In this document: in pieces, positions 26,914 to 34,724 of the stretch
Position numbering within the stretch: position 1 is the first letter of the stretch
Layout of the letters: every line of letters begins with the position of its first letter
DNA from: Leptospiraceae bacterium
GTDB taxonomy: Bacteria; Spirochaetota; Leptospiria; Leptospirales; Leptospiraceae
NCBI GenBank assembly: GCA_024233875.1
Contig: JACKPB010000002.1
Coordinates: forward strand, 372,001-436,000
DNA length: 64,000 bases
Direction: 5' to 3'
Program-made: the position numbers and the translations under genes
Notes under the pieces: model-generated
The model's database searches: none
Seen by the model: only the letters and a program-made list of their open reading frames with translations
Told to the model about the DNA's origin: nothing

Positions 26914-28323
26914 ATGGAAAAAACAAATTTCATGAGTTCAATCCTGATGAAGGGTGGAATTCGTTTAAAACTAATGGTAACCATTACTATGATCCTTGTA
27001 TTGTCTATTGGATTCATTAGTTTTTTCAGCTTCCCCATTATAGAAAAAACCATTCAGGAAAAAGCGTTTAATGTATGCGAAGTCTCTGCACAGAACATCT
27101 CCGCAGCAGGCGGGGAGGCACTTCTTTCCGGTCAAAAAATTATGTTGGAAGACATTCTGAGGGGAGTTTTGGATGCCAATATTGAAGGGATGTTGGAAGT
27201 TTCTGTTATTTTCAAGGATAAGTATTTTGTTAATTCAATTAAGGAAAAATCTCAGAAACCCATCGAAGAAAGCGTGAAAATTTCCTTATCTTCGATTAAA
27301 GGATCGGATGTCACCTCACAGAAAGGAACTTATGAAAAAGATGGTAAGACCTTAGAGGTATATGAGTTTTACAAACCGATTCTTTATCAGACAAGGACAA
27401 TAGGATACACCCGGATCGTTTTTTCTGAAGAAGCCATTTACGGATCTTTGAGAAAGCTAAAAAGTTTGGGGACTACTATATTGATAATCGCGTTGGGTGT
27501 GAGTTTACTGATAATATTTTTTATGGCAAATTCATTTTCCAAACCAATTCTGAAAATCGCCAAAGCATCTCAAATGGTCAATGAAGGAAATCTGGACATC
27601 CGTTTGGATATCAACCAAAATGACGAAGTTGGGTTTTTGGCGGAAAGATTCAACCAGATGGTCAGTGGTTTGAAAGAAAAGTTTCATATGATGAAATTTG
27701 TCTCCGGCTCAACAGTGAATATGATCAAAAGCAATCTCGGTGAGACAGAAATGAAGCTGGGAGGTCAGAGGACAAATCTTGCTTTCTTCTTCTCGGATGT
27801 TAGAGGATTTACAGCCTGGTCGGAAAAGACTACTCCTGAAGAAGTTGTATCTGTTCTGAATCACTACTTAGACCTCCAATCAGAAATCATCCAAAAATAT
27901 CATGGTGACATCGATAAGTATGTAGGAGATGAGATCATGGCCGTATTCTCCGGCGAAGACAAAGAAGACAATTGTCTCCGCGCCAGCATTGAAGTGATTG
28001 CCGCTATAAAAAGGGAAAATGAGACTAGGGTAAGTGCAGGTCAAACCCCACTGACAGTAGGTATTGGTGTTCACTGCGGTGATGTTGTAGTGGGAAATAT
28101 GGGATCAAAAAATCGAATGGATTTTACTGCAATAGGTGATACAGTCAATCTATCTGCCAGGCTTTGTTCTGCTGCTGAGCCTCTTCATATTTTAGCTTCG
28201 GGTCAGATCATAGAAAAATCCAAGCACAAAGACCAGTTTGATCTTAGGGAATTGGAACCCGTCAAAGTGAAAGGAAAAGAAAAACCAATATCAGTATACA
28301 ATATATTAGGAATGAAAGGTTAA
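26914..28323 (+). CDS. Membrane class III adenylate cyclase with HAMP
   Basis: A 469-residue receptor-type cyclase. It has TM1 (about residues 20-42), a periplasmic sensor of about 150 residues, TM2 (about 189-208), a HAMP linker and a C-terminal class III catalytic domain. The metal aspartates are D295 (FFSDVRGFT) and D339 (YVGDEIM). The purine-selecting pair is K335 and D403 (RMDFTAIGDTVN), which predicts ATP and thus cAMP as product. The transition-state N and R follow in DTVNLSARL. The small gene behind it starts five bases later and is probably co-transcribed. Confidence 0.92.
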   Translation: MEKTNFMSSILMKGGIRLKLMVTITMILVLSIGFISFFSFPIIEKTIQEKAFNVCEVSAQNISAAGGEALLSGQKIMLEDILRGVLDANIEGMLEVSVIFKDKYFVNSIKEKSQKPIEESVKISLSSIKGSDVTSQKGTYEKDGKTLEVYEFYKPILYQTRTIGYTRIVFSEEAIYGSLRKLKSLGTTILIIALGVSLLIIFFMANSFSKPILKIAKASQMVNEGNLDIRLDINQNDEVGFLAERFNQMVSGLKEKFHMMKFVSGSTVNMIKSNLGETEMKLGGQRTNLAFFFSDVRGFTAWSEKTTPEEVVSVLNHYLDLQSEIIQKYHGDIDKYVGDEIMAVFSGEDKEDNCLRASIEVIAAIKRENETRVSAGQTPLTVGIGVHCGDVVVGNMGSKNRMDFTAIGDTVNLSARLCSAAEPLHILASGQIIEKSKHKDQFDLRELEPVKVKGKEKPISVYNILGMKG

Positions 28324-28328
28324 TCAAA

Positions 28329-28715
28329 ATGTCCGACAAGAGAGAAGTATTACAGACCTATTTGGCAGGTCACAATATACCCAAAGAAATATCCGAAAAG
28401 ATTTCTTATACATCGATATCTACTCCCAATTTTTCTTACTATGCATTTCGGGTGGGGAACAGCATCGGTGATGTCCTCGAATTAGCTATGGATTTCATTC
28501 TGGCAAAAACAATTTGTGAAAAAAATGATTTGATTCTATATACCGTTGAACATTGTGAATTTCATTCCAAAGACATTACTGAAGGAGATCTCGATCGATT
28601 GGTCAAAGCCGCTGAAATGTTTGAAAAGCATAAAAAAGGAGAAAAGTTTTCTCAGTTGAAGGAAGAGATCAATCAAATTGCCTATAAAAAGTTTTCAGAG
28701 TATCTCAATAGCTGA
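28329..28715 (+). CDS. Small protein of unknown function downstream of cyclase
   Basis: A 128-residue cytoplasmic protein that I do not recognise. It appears alpha/beta: a helical N-terminus, a strand region (SYYAFRVGNSIGDVLELAMDF), then FILAKTICEKNDLILYTVEH and a charged helical end. It begins five bases after the cyclase stop codon and uses an AAAGG site inside the cyclase's last codons. That close coupling suggests a role with the cyclase, perhaps as a modulator or cAMP-linked partner, but there is no direct evidence. Confidence 0.65.
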   Translation: MSDKREVLQTYLAGHNIPKEISEKISYTSISTPNFSYYAFRVGNSIGDVLELAMDFILAKTICEKNDLILYTVEHCEFHSKDITEGDLDRLVKAAEMFEKHKKGEKFSQLKEEINQIAYKKFSEYLNS

Positions 28716-28739
28716 AGGGAATCCCTGTAAATATTAAAA

Positions 28740-28770
28740 TTGACCCGGTTCCTATTCAAACCCGGGTCAA
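28740..28770. terminator. Hairpin between converging operons
   Basis: TTGACCCGG (28740-28748) and CCGGGTCAA (28762-28770) form a perfect 9-base-pair stem with a 13-base loop. On the minus strand it is followed by a T-rich stretch (28728-28739), so it best serves the DUF1761 gene; it may also stop the cyclase operon. Confidence 0.6.
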
Positions 28771-28782
28771 ACAAAAAACTCT

Positions 28783-29211
28783 TCACTTCCAATGCGTTAG
28801 GAGAAAGGCAACCAAAAGTAGGGATGCCAGATGGTATCCTGTATTGATTCCAAATAGAGTCCAGGATTTCTTCTCCCAAGAAGTTGAACCCAAGTCCACA
28901 GGAAAATAAAATCCGAGCCAGGTAAAAATCGCAGAAGATAAGGCCGATCTTACAGGTCCCATCTCTTTTGCTCCGGGAACAAATTCCCATGCGGCAATAT
29001 TATGAGCCAGAACCCATGCAAAGAGAAAATTTCCAATCAACATAAATACCATGCCCCGGATCATCAGTGATTTATCGGGATTGTCGCCTGCACTCATACC
29101 CATCTCCCTTGCCCAAATTTTTCCAAAGAGTGGAGTATACCAAACAAATCCGAGAAGAAAGTTCAGTAGTACAGATACAAAAATAGCGGGGTAGTTGATA
29201 TTAATCTGCAT
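28783..29211 (-). CDS. DUF1761-family membrane protein
   Basis: A small inner-membrane protein of 142 residues with four hydrophobic segments. The N-terminal NYPAIFVSVLLNFLLGFVWY region and the PLFGKIWAREMG motif match the DUF1761 family, whose function is unknown. It is the last gene of a three-gene minus-strand run (NAD-kinase-like, hemL, this) and starts five bases after hemL ends. An AGG site is near its ATG. The link with tetrapyrrole or NADP synthesis is only positional. Confidence 0.8.
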   Translation of the reverse strand: MQININYPAIFVSVLLNFLLGFVWYTPLFGKIWAREMGMSAGDNPDKSLMIRGMVFMLIGNFLFAWVLAHNIAAWEFVPGAKEMGPVRSALSSAIFTWLGFYFPVDLGSTSWEKKSWTLFGINTGYHLASLLLVAFLLTHWK

Positions 29212-29216
29212 TTTGA

Positions 29217-30494
29217 CTACCTCAGGTCTATAGACTCCAGAGCAGAATAGACTTTTTCAAGTACCTCATCTGTATGGGCTAGAGATAAAAATCCTACCTC
29301 GTATCCGGAAGGTGCAAGATACACACCCTTTGAAAGTAGGGCATGAAATAATTTCGCAAAATCTTCCTTATGTGAGGAAGGAATTTTATCAATTGTCCGA
29401 ATGGGATCATTAACATCTTCATGAAACCAGAACAGTGAATCATAGGTGACACCTCCCCATTGTTTTGTAGATTTTGAGTTCAGAATATGGAGAAATTTGT
29501 GAACAAAAGTCTGGGTTCTTAGTTTGAGAGTACTATGAACATTTTGTTCTTTTAGTTTTTTTAGCGTCGCCAATCCCGCTCTCATTCCTATCGGATTTCC
29601 GCTGAGGGTTCCTGCCTGATAAACAGGTCCTGACGGAGCCACCAGATCCATGAGATCTTTTCTCCCTGCATAGGCACCTACAGGAAATCCACCACCTATG
29701 ATTTTTCCATAAGTTACAAGATCAGGTTTTTCATCAAACAGATCACTCATTCCTCTGAATCCAATTCTGAATCCAGAAATCACCTCATCAAAGAGAACAA
29801 GACTTCCGTGCTGTCTGGCAATTCGAAAAATAGATTCAATAAATTCTTTTCTTTGAATGAGAAGTCCGTAGTTTGCAGGAAGAGGTTCTATCGCAACTAC
29901 AGCGATTTCACTTCCATGTCTGGCAAAGACTTCTTCCAATTGCTTTTCATCATCGAGGGGAATCACAAGAGTATCCGCCATTTGACGGCGACTGATGCCC
30001 GCACTATCTGAATCAGGTTCACCTGCTAATCCCGAACCTGACTTGACCAGGAGAGCATCCAGATGTCCGTGATAGCAACCATCAAATTTTAAAATTTTAT
30101 CTCTTCCGGTATAGGCTCTTGCCACACGAAGAGCGGACATTACCGCCTCAGTTCCTGAAGACACAAATCTGATCTTTTCTACCCAGGGAATTTCTGAGAC
30201 AATGAATTCTGCCAGTTCCAGAGAGTAGGGTTCACAGGCACCGAAGGTCCAGGCAGTATGAATTGTTTCTTTGACAACTTCTTCAATCTCCTCATCTCTA
30301 TGACCGAGAATGAGGGGACCAAAACTTAAACAAAAGTCTATGTAATCTTTTCCTTCTATGTCTGTAAGATAGGCACCTTTTCCGGATTTAAAAAATATCG
30401 GGTTGCCGCCTACACTCTTAAAAGAACGAACAGGTGAATGGACTCCTCCGGGAGCAACTAGTTTAGATCTTTCAAATAATTCTGATGAATTCAT
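29217..30494 (-). CDS. hemL: Glutamate-1-semialdehyde 2,1-aminomutase
   Basis: A PLP enzyme of 425 residues that turns glutamate-1-semialdehyde into 5-aminolevulinate, the C5 route to haem. The PLP lysine is K264 in TYGKIIGGGFPVGAY. SSGTEAVMSALRVAR near residue 118 and DEVISGFR near residue 237 are the other cofactor-binding motifs. Length fits the family. Its ATG overlaps the upstream NAD-kinase-like gene's stop by four bases (ATGA), giving coupled translation. hemA and other haem genes are outside the window. Confidence 0.96.
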   Translation of the reverse strand: MNSSELFERSKLVAPGGVHSPVRSFKSVGGNPIFFKSGKGAYLTDIEGKDYIDFCLSFGPLILGHRDEEIEEVVKETIHTAWTFGACEPYSLELAEFIVSEIPWVEKIRFVSSGTEAVMSALRVARAYTGRDKILKFDGCYHGHLDALLVKSGSGLAGEPDSDSAGISRRQMADTLVIPLDDEKQLEEVFARHGSEIAVVAIEPLPANYGLLIQRKEFIESIFRIARQHGSLVLFDEVISGFRIGFRGMSDLFDEKPDLVTYGKIIGGGFPVGAYAGRKDLMDLVAPSGPVYQAGTLSGNPIGMRAGLATLKKLKEQNVHSTLKLRTQTFVHKFLHILNSKSTKQWGGVTYDSLFWFHEDVNDPIRTIDKIPSSHKEDFAKLFHALLSKGVYLAPSGYEVGFLSLAHTDEVLEKVYSALESIDLR

Positions 30495-31399
30495 AACTCT
30501 TCCTTCTTTGTTATTTTTGATGTGATGACTTTAAGATTTTTAGGTGAGAGAGTAAATTCTGCAATAGATCCGGGTGGAAACGGGTAGATCCTTTCGGGAA
30601 GGCTATCGATAGAAATACCTCCATTCATTTCTGAAATCACTTTGAGAGTACCATCTACTCGAAAATCGGTGAGTTTGAAATTAGCTCTGGCTCTCAAACT
30701 CAATTCTCTCGAAAAAACACCAAAATAATCGGCATCTTTCGGAAAGACCGGTGACTCCTGAAGTGAAAGACCGGTACAGGAAGTGTACCACCCTGTGGAT
30801 CCGGCTCCGGTGTAGAGCAGGAGTCCCGAACTTTTTTGTTCTTCTATGACTCCGTTATGATTGAGAATGTATCGACTCGTCAAGTCCGGACTTGCATTTC
30901 GAATAGAGATTTCATTTACACATTTTACAGTAGAGACTATAGAGTTGTCCGGATAGGTTATTTTGGCTTGAATGAGCGACCAATATTCTTCGGTGTGATT
31001 TTCCCAGTTTTGATCTACTAATTCTTTTAGAGTCTCTGGAGTAAAATCAAGGAGAGCTCCTTTGGAAGTCATCGAGTCCGAGTTGCATCCGAGGATGGCT
31101 GTACCGTTCAAGTGATGGGCTACATAAGTGAAGTGATTGTCACCTCCTAAGGAAACAACCAAATCAAAATCATCCATAGAAATAGTATCCAATTCTTCTC
31201 TAAAAATATACTTTCCTTTAGGGAAAACATATTTTTGTAGATACTCTCTACTCTTCAGCTGTCTGAGATGAGATTGGTAAATTTTATCAAAAGAATTGTT
31301 TTGAATTTTTGTAATTCTTTCATAAAAGTCCCGATCTGGATAGATTTCCTCATCGAGCTCATATTTTGTTTTTTTTATTACAATTAATACTTGATTCAC
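30491..31399 (-). CDS. NAD kinase-like protein with GGDN motif
   Basis: A 302-residue member of the NAD-kinase/diacylglycerol-kinase superfamily. The key motif is SLGGDNHF (residues 83-90), where typical NAD kinases have GGDG; the GGDN form is reminiscent of mitochondrial NADK2. A later YTGAGSTGWYTS loop matches the GTGSTA nucleotide-binding motif. Its probable reaction is NAD phosphorylation to NADP; activity on another substrate is possible. The start is GTG. It leads the operon with hemL and DUF1761. Confidence 0.75.
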   Translation of the reverse strand: MNQVLIVIKKTKYELDEEIYPDRDFYERITKIQNNSFDKIYQSHLRQLKSREYLQKYVFPKGKYIFREELDTISMDDFDLVVSLGGDNHFTYVAHHLNGTAILGCNSDSMTSKGALLDFTPETLKELVDQNWENHTEEYWSLIQAKITYPDNSIVSTVKCVNEISIRNASPDLTSRYILNHNGVIEEQKSSGLLLYTGAGSTGWYTSCTGLSLQESPVFPKDADYFGVFSRELSLRARANFKLTDFRVDGTLKVISEMNGGISIDSLPERIYPFPPGSIAEFTLSPKNLKVITSKITKKEEL

Positions 31400-31670
31400 A
31401 ATTTAACTTTGTATAATTATCGAAAACTACCAATTTGAAAATTCATAGGTAAGCTCTAATGCATCTCATCTAAGAAAAATCTATTCAAATCAGAAAATGC
31501 ATACTCTTTACTTAGATTGAATTTTTATAGAATGGTATTTGTAAATGTTTTTATTTGGAATTTTTTGAATTCTCTAAGGGTTTTCTTTGTTTGAGGTCTC
31601 TCTGTTTGGGGAGATCGGGAAACCGGAAGCAGTTCAGAGGGAAATTTATTTTTTTATTCGGAGGAATATT

Positions 31671-32630
31671 TTGAGCAATTTAGAGGAAATGAGTAAAGAA
31701 GAGTTATTGAAGTACATTAAAAAAATGGAACATGAAAACAATACCTTGAGAGACGAAGTGATGGCAGTAGAGAAATCGCCATTTTTACCTCAAACCCTTG
31801 CTAAATTGCAATACAGAGTCGTACTCCGAAGAGAAGACATTTTAAAAAATGAATTCAATACCAATATAAATGAGAAGCAGGGATCATTGTTTGAAATCAA
31901 AAATCAAATTCGAAAGTATGCTCCCATTCTCGGTCTCGATCCCGATTCTATCCGTATCATTGTCACAGAGGCGATTCAGAATATAGTTGAGCATGGTTTT
32001 GGAAATTATGCTGAAATCGAATTAGAAATTGATAATACTGTTCCCAATCCATTTTTCAAGGTTTCCTTTAAACATGAAATGCAACCCGGCAAAAAATATA
32101 CACTTTCTCAGATAGAAGAAAATGCAAAGAAAGGGGACATTACTTCAGAAGCCTTTGATTTTGAAAATCCCAGAGGAAGAGGGGAGTTTCTTATGAAAGA
32201 ACTTTCCGATGAGCGACAGATCATTAACGGTGTGGATATTGATGAAAATGGGAATAAAATCCATTATTTCAAAAGAATACTTATCAATTACAAAAATCCT
32301 GAGGGTCAGAGAGTAGAAACAAGTTTTGATGAGATACGGGAAGAACTGGATAGATTGGATGGGGATGAAGTTGTTTGCTACTTCCATATTGATCATAAGA
32401 TGAACAAATTAAACAATGTTACAGTGATTACCAATAAGAATCGTGAGATACCCGTTCGAAATATGATGGAAGGAGCAGGCTTCACTCTTACTCACAAAGA
32501 CACTTATTCCAGAACAATTTTCAATTCCTTCACTCCAAGTAGGGCAATCACAGAAGAAGAAATGAATAGTTTGTTTTCAGCTGTAAGGAAAGTAGTAAAT
32601 GCTGAAACTCATCACAAAGCCTACGATTGA
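31671..32630 (+). CDS. RsbW-like HATPase protein
   Basis: About 319 residues. A short coiled coil (KEELLKYIKKMEHENNTL) is followed by a GHKL ATPase domain: VTEAIQNIVEHGFGNYAEIEL near residue 105 holds the N-box, and PRGRGEFLMKELSDE near residue 180 the glycine-rich lid. There is no phospho-acceptor histidine and no membrane segment, so it resembles anti-sigma-factor kinases (RsbW/SpoIIAB-like). A C-terminal domain of about 100 residues is not recognised. The start is TTG at 31671, chosen because GGAGGA lies five bases upstream. The STAS-like protein at 12.4 kb is not its neighbour. Confidence 0.72.
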   Translation: MSNLEEMSKEELLKYIKKMEHENNTLRDEVMAVEKSPFLPQTLAKLQYRVVLRREDILKNEFNTNINEKQGSLFEIKNQIRKYAPILGLDPDSIRIIVTEAIQNIVEHGFGNYAEIELEIDNTVPNPFFKVSFKHEMQPGKKYTLSQIEENAKKGDITSEAFDFENPRGRGEFLMKELSDERQIINGVDIDENGNKIHYFKRILINYKNPEGQRVETSFDEIREELDRLDGDEVVCYFHIDHKMNKLNNVTVITNKNREIPVRNMMEGAGFTLTHKDTYSRTIFNSFTPSRAITEEEMNSLFSAVRKVVNAETHHKAYD

Positions 32631-32710
32631 AAAAAAATATTGATTTTATTGACTTAAATCAAAATAAATATTGCGTCTTTTTTAGGCTCTCTTCCGATTG
32701 TAAAAGTAAA

Positions 32711-32741
32711 TTGAAAAAACCAAATATTTATTGGTTATAAT
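32711..32741 (+). promoter_or_regulatory. Putative sigma-70 promoter of HU operon
   Basis: TTGAAA (32711-32716) and a perfect TATAAT (32736-32741) lie 19 bases apart, a slightly long spacer. The -10 box is 25 bases before the HU start codon, so the leader is short. Confidence 0.5.
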
Positions 32742-32766
32742 ATACATAAGGAAGGAACACAATAAT

Positions 32767-33078
32767 ATGGCATCTGTATTAAAACCCACTCCAATTAAGA
32801 AGTCTCAAATCGTAGCTGAAATGGCTACAAAAATGGAGATGTCTAAAAAAGATGTAGTAAAATTCCTAGATACTTTTGTTGAGTTGGCCTACAAGGAAAC
32901 CAAGAAGAACAATGCATTCATTATTCCTGGAGTCGGTAAGCTAGTTTTAAAGAAAACTAAAAAGAGAAAAGGTAGAAACCCTGCAACCGGTGCAGAGATA
33001 GAAATTCCTGCTAAAACAGTTGTTAAGTTCTCTCTTTTCAAAGCATGCAAGGAAGCGATCGTACCTCCTAAAAAGTAA
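32767..33078 (+). CDS. HU/IHF-family DNA-binding protein
   Basis: A 103-residue nucleoid protein. The helical N-terminal half (KSQIVAEMATKMEMSKKDVVKFLDTF split at residues 12-37) forms the dimer core, and the flexible arm has the signature GRNPATGAEIEIPAKTVVKF. It is very lysine-rich. It bends DNA and compacts the chromosome. I start at the ATG at 32767 with AAGGAA upstream. It has a ten-residue N-terminal extension compared with E. coli HU. It leads a run of four genes with gaps of a few bases. Confidence 0.92.
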   Translation: MASVLKPTPIKKSQIVAEMATKMEMSKKDVVKFLDTFVELAYKETKKNNAFIIPGVGKLVLKKTKKRKGRNPATGAEIEIPAKTVVKFSLFKACKEAIVPPKK

Positions 33079-33081
33079 AAA

Positions 33082-33552
33082 ATGAAACAGCCGTTCCCCT
33101 TTCATCCATTTGAGGATAGCCTCACAGGTCAAATTCTGGGAGAATATTTTCAAAGAGAGGGGAAGTTGGATGAACTCAATTTAGTTTTCCAAAATTTCAA
33201 AAAAAATGAAGTAGATTTCTACTTCACCACGAGGGTAGAAAAACAGAATATCCTGAATATCTTACCCGACAAAATAAGGAAAAAGCACTCAGAGAAGGCA
33301 TTTGATGAGATCTTTGAGATGCTTTATTCCTTATTGAATTCTGATTCTTCCGTAAAAATGGACATCGCCCTAGAGCTATTAGAATGGATCACACTGGGAT
33401 TGTCAGATTCTGAACTCAGCTTGCATTTGTACAATAAACTTTTCCCTACCTCTTTACAGCTAAATCAGGACTTTCTAAATTACTTTTTATTAAAATACGA
33501 TTCCTTGCTAAAAGATGGAGAAACAGCATCAAAAAGTGGATCTGATGAATGA
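33082..33552 (+). CDS. Protein of unknown function between HU and epimerase genes
   Basis: A 156-residue acidic, helical protein with no signal, membrane segment or motif I recognise. It begins three bases after the HU stop and overlaps the next gene by four bases (ATGA), which supports real, coupled translation. The sequence has leucine-rich helices and a disordered acidic/serine tail. Confidence 0.65.
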   Translation: MKQPFPFHPFEDSLTGQILGEYFQREGKLDELNLVFQNFKKNEVDFYFTTRVEKQNILNILPDKIRKKHSEKAFDEIFEMLYSLLNSDSSVKMDIALELLEWITLGLSDSELSLHLYNKLFPTSLQLNQDFLNYFLLKYDSLLKDGETASKSGSDE

Positions 33553-34217
33553 AAGTCCTTCTCCTAGGAGCAACAGGTTTAATTGGCTCTTCATTATTGA
33601 ATCTACTCCTGTCTGATAGTGGCATTTCACAAATAATAGTACTGAGCAGAAGAGATTTGCCGATTCAGGATTCCAGGCTTTCAGTTCACAATCTGGAAAT
33701 TTCTGAGGCTACCAAAGAGCATTTTGATTCAGTTGACTCTGTGTTTTCCTGTTTGGGAACCACTATTAAGAAAGCCGGAAGCAGAGAGAAATTTAGAGAA
33801 GTTGATTTTGATCTTGTGTACAGCACCGCAAAGTATGCTGAAGAAAAATCAGTAAAGCAATTTCATATGGTTTCTTCTTTGGGTGCCGATCCCAATTCAC
33901 CTATTTTCTATAGCCGGGTAAAAGGGGAGATTGAAGAGGAATTGAAGAAAATGAAGATTCCATCGGTTTTAATATTCCAACCATCCCTTCTGATCGGAGA
34001 ACGTCAGGAAGTACGAATGGGCGAAAAATTTGGTGAGTATTTAGGATACATTCTTAGTCCTATATTTTGGGGACCGATTAGAAAGTACAAACCTATCTCA
34101 GCGGATAGGGTTGCTCAGGCAATGTATTGGACTTCGAAACAACCTCAAAATGGAGTAGCTATTTATGAGTCTGATAGAATTTATGATATCTCTATTCGTT
34201 TTGCAAAAGGAAGATAA
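33549..34217 (+). CDS. NAD(P)-binding atypical SDR (HTATIP2-like)
   Basis: A 222-residue Rossmann protein. VLLLGATGLIGSSLLNLLL at the N-terminus binds NAD(P), and VFSCLGTTIKKAGSREKFREVD near residue 58 is characteristic of the NAD(P)H-binding YwnB/HTATIP2 (TIP30/CC3) group. YSRVKGEIEEEL has the catalytic-type YxxxK. The substrate is unknown. Its ATG overlaps the upstream gene's stop by four bases. The next gene begins three bases after it ends. Confidence 0.82.
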   Translation: MKVLLLGATGLIGSSLLNLLLSDSGISQIIVLSRRDLPIQDSRLSVHNLEISEATKEHFDSVDSVFSCLGTTIKKAGSREKFREVDFDLVYSTAKYAEEKSVKQFHMVSSLGADPNSPIFYSRVKGEIEEELKKMKIPSVLIFQPSLLIGERQEVRMGEKFGEYLGYILSPIFWGPIRKYKPISADRVAQAMYWTSKQPQNGVAIYESDRIYDISIRFAKGR

Positions 34218-34220
34218 GCT

Positions 34221-34559
34221 ATGAAAGCGATACTTATTCTGTTTTTGAGTGCTTTGCTTTTACCAATTTCAGTTTCAGCAGAAAAACATTCAAAAGCTAA
34301 AAACACTAAAAAATCGGAAGAGTCTTCAGGTGATCGTTACTATGTAACTGCACGTCAGGGACTCATGATTCGCTCTACACCCGGCAAAAGTGGTGTGGTC
34401 ATTGTAAAGATGCCATTTGGAGCCACTGCTAAGGTTTTGAATTTCTCTGATGAATTGGATGAGATTGATGGTGTAAAAGCCAAATGGGCGAAACTCAAAT
34501 ATAAAAAATATACCGGATGGTCTTTTTCTCAATACTTAAGTAAGACTCCACCTCAGTAA
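34221..34559 (+). CDS. Exported SH3b-domain protein
   Basis: A 112-residue protein with a cleavable signal peptide (about residues 1-20, ending VSAEK), a lysine/serine-rich spacer and one bacterial SH3 domain (TARQGLMIRSTPGKSGVVI to GWSFSQYLS). SH3b domains often bind peptidoglycan, so it may act in the periplasm. GGAAG lies six bases before the ATG. It ends the operon headed by the HU gene; the repeat hairpin at 34.6 kb lies just behind. Confidence 0.82.
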   Translation: MKAILILFLSALLLPISVSAEKHSKAKNTKKSEESSGDRYYVTARQGLMIRSTPGKSGVVIVKMPFGATAKVLNFSDELDEIDGVKAKWAKLKYKKYTGWSFSQYLSKTPPQ

Positions 34560-34599
34560 TCAGTAACACACCTCACGTATTCTGTGCTACAGTTGAGTT

Positions 34600-34662
34600 G
34601 CAATGCAGGGAGCCTGCCGGCATGCTTGGGGACTGTCGTCCCCAAACCTCTACTTCGTAGAT
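34600..34662. repeat. Intergenic palindromic repeat-like element
   Basis: This piece lies between the SH3b gene and a converging glycosyltransferase gene. It holds TTGGGGAC-TGTC-GTCCCCAA (34626-34645), a perfect 8-base-pair stem with a four-base loop, and an adjacent self-complementary TGCCGGCA. It is notably more GC-rich than its surroundings. Its layout (GCAGGG, about 20 bases, GCTxGGGG hairpin, CCTC) resembles the element at 47.25-47.33 kb, so both may be copies of a dispersed REP-like family. It may also terminate transcription. Confidence 0.5.
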
Positions 34663-34724
34663 TCATTAAAAGTTTCTAATGATTGTAAGTTACTGAATCA
34701 TTTCGATCTAGGGAACAATTTAGA

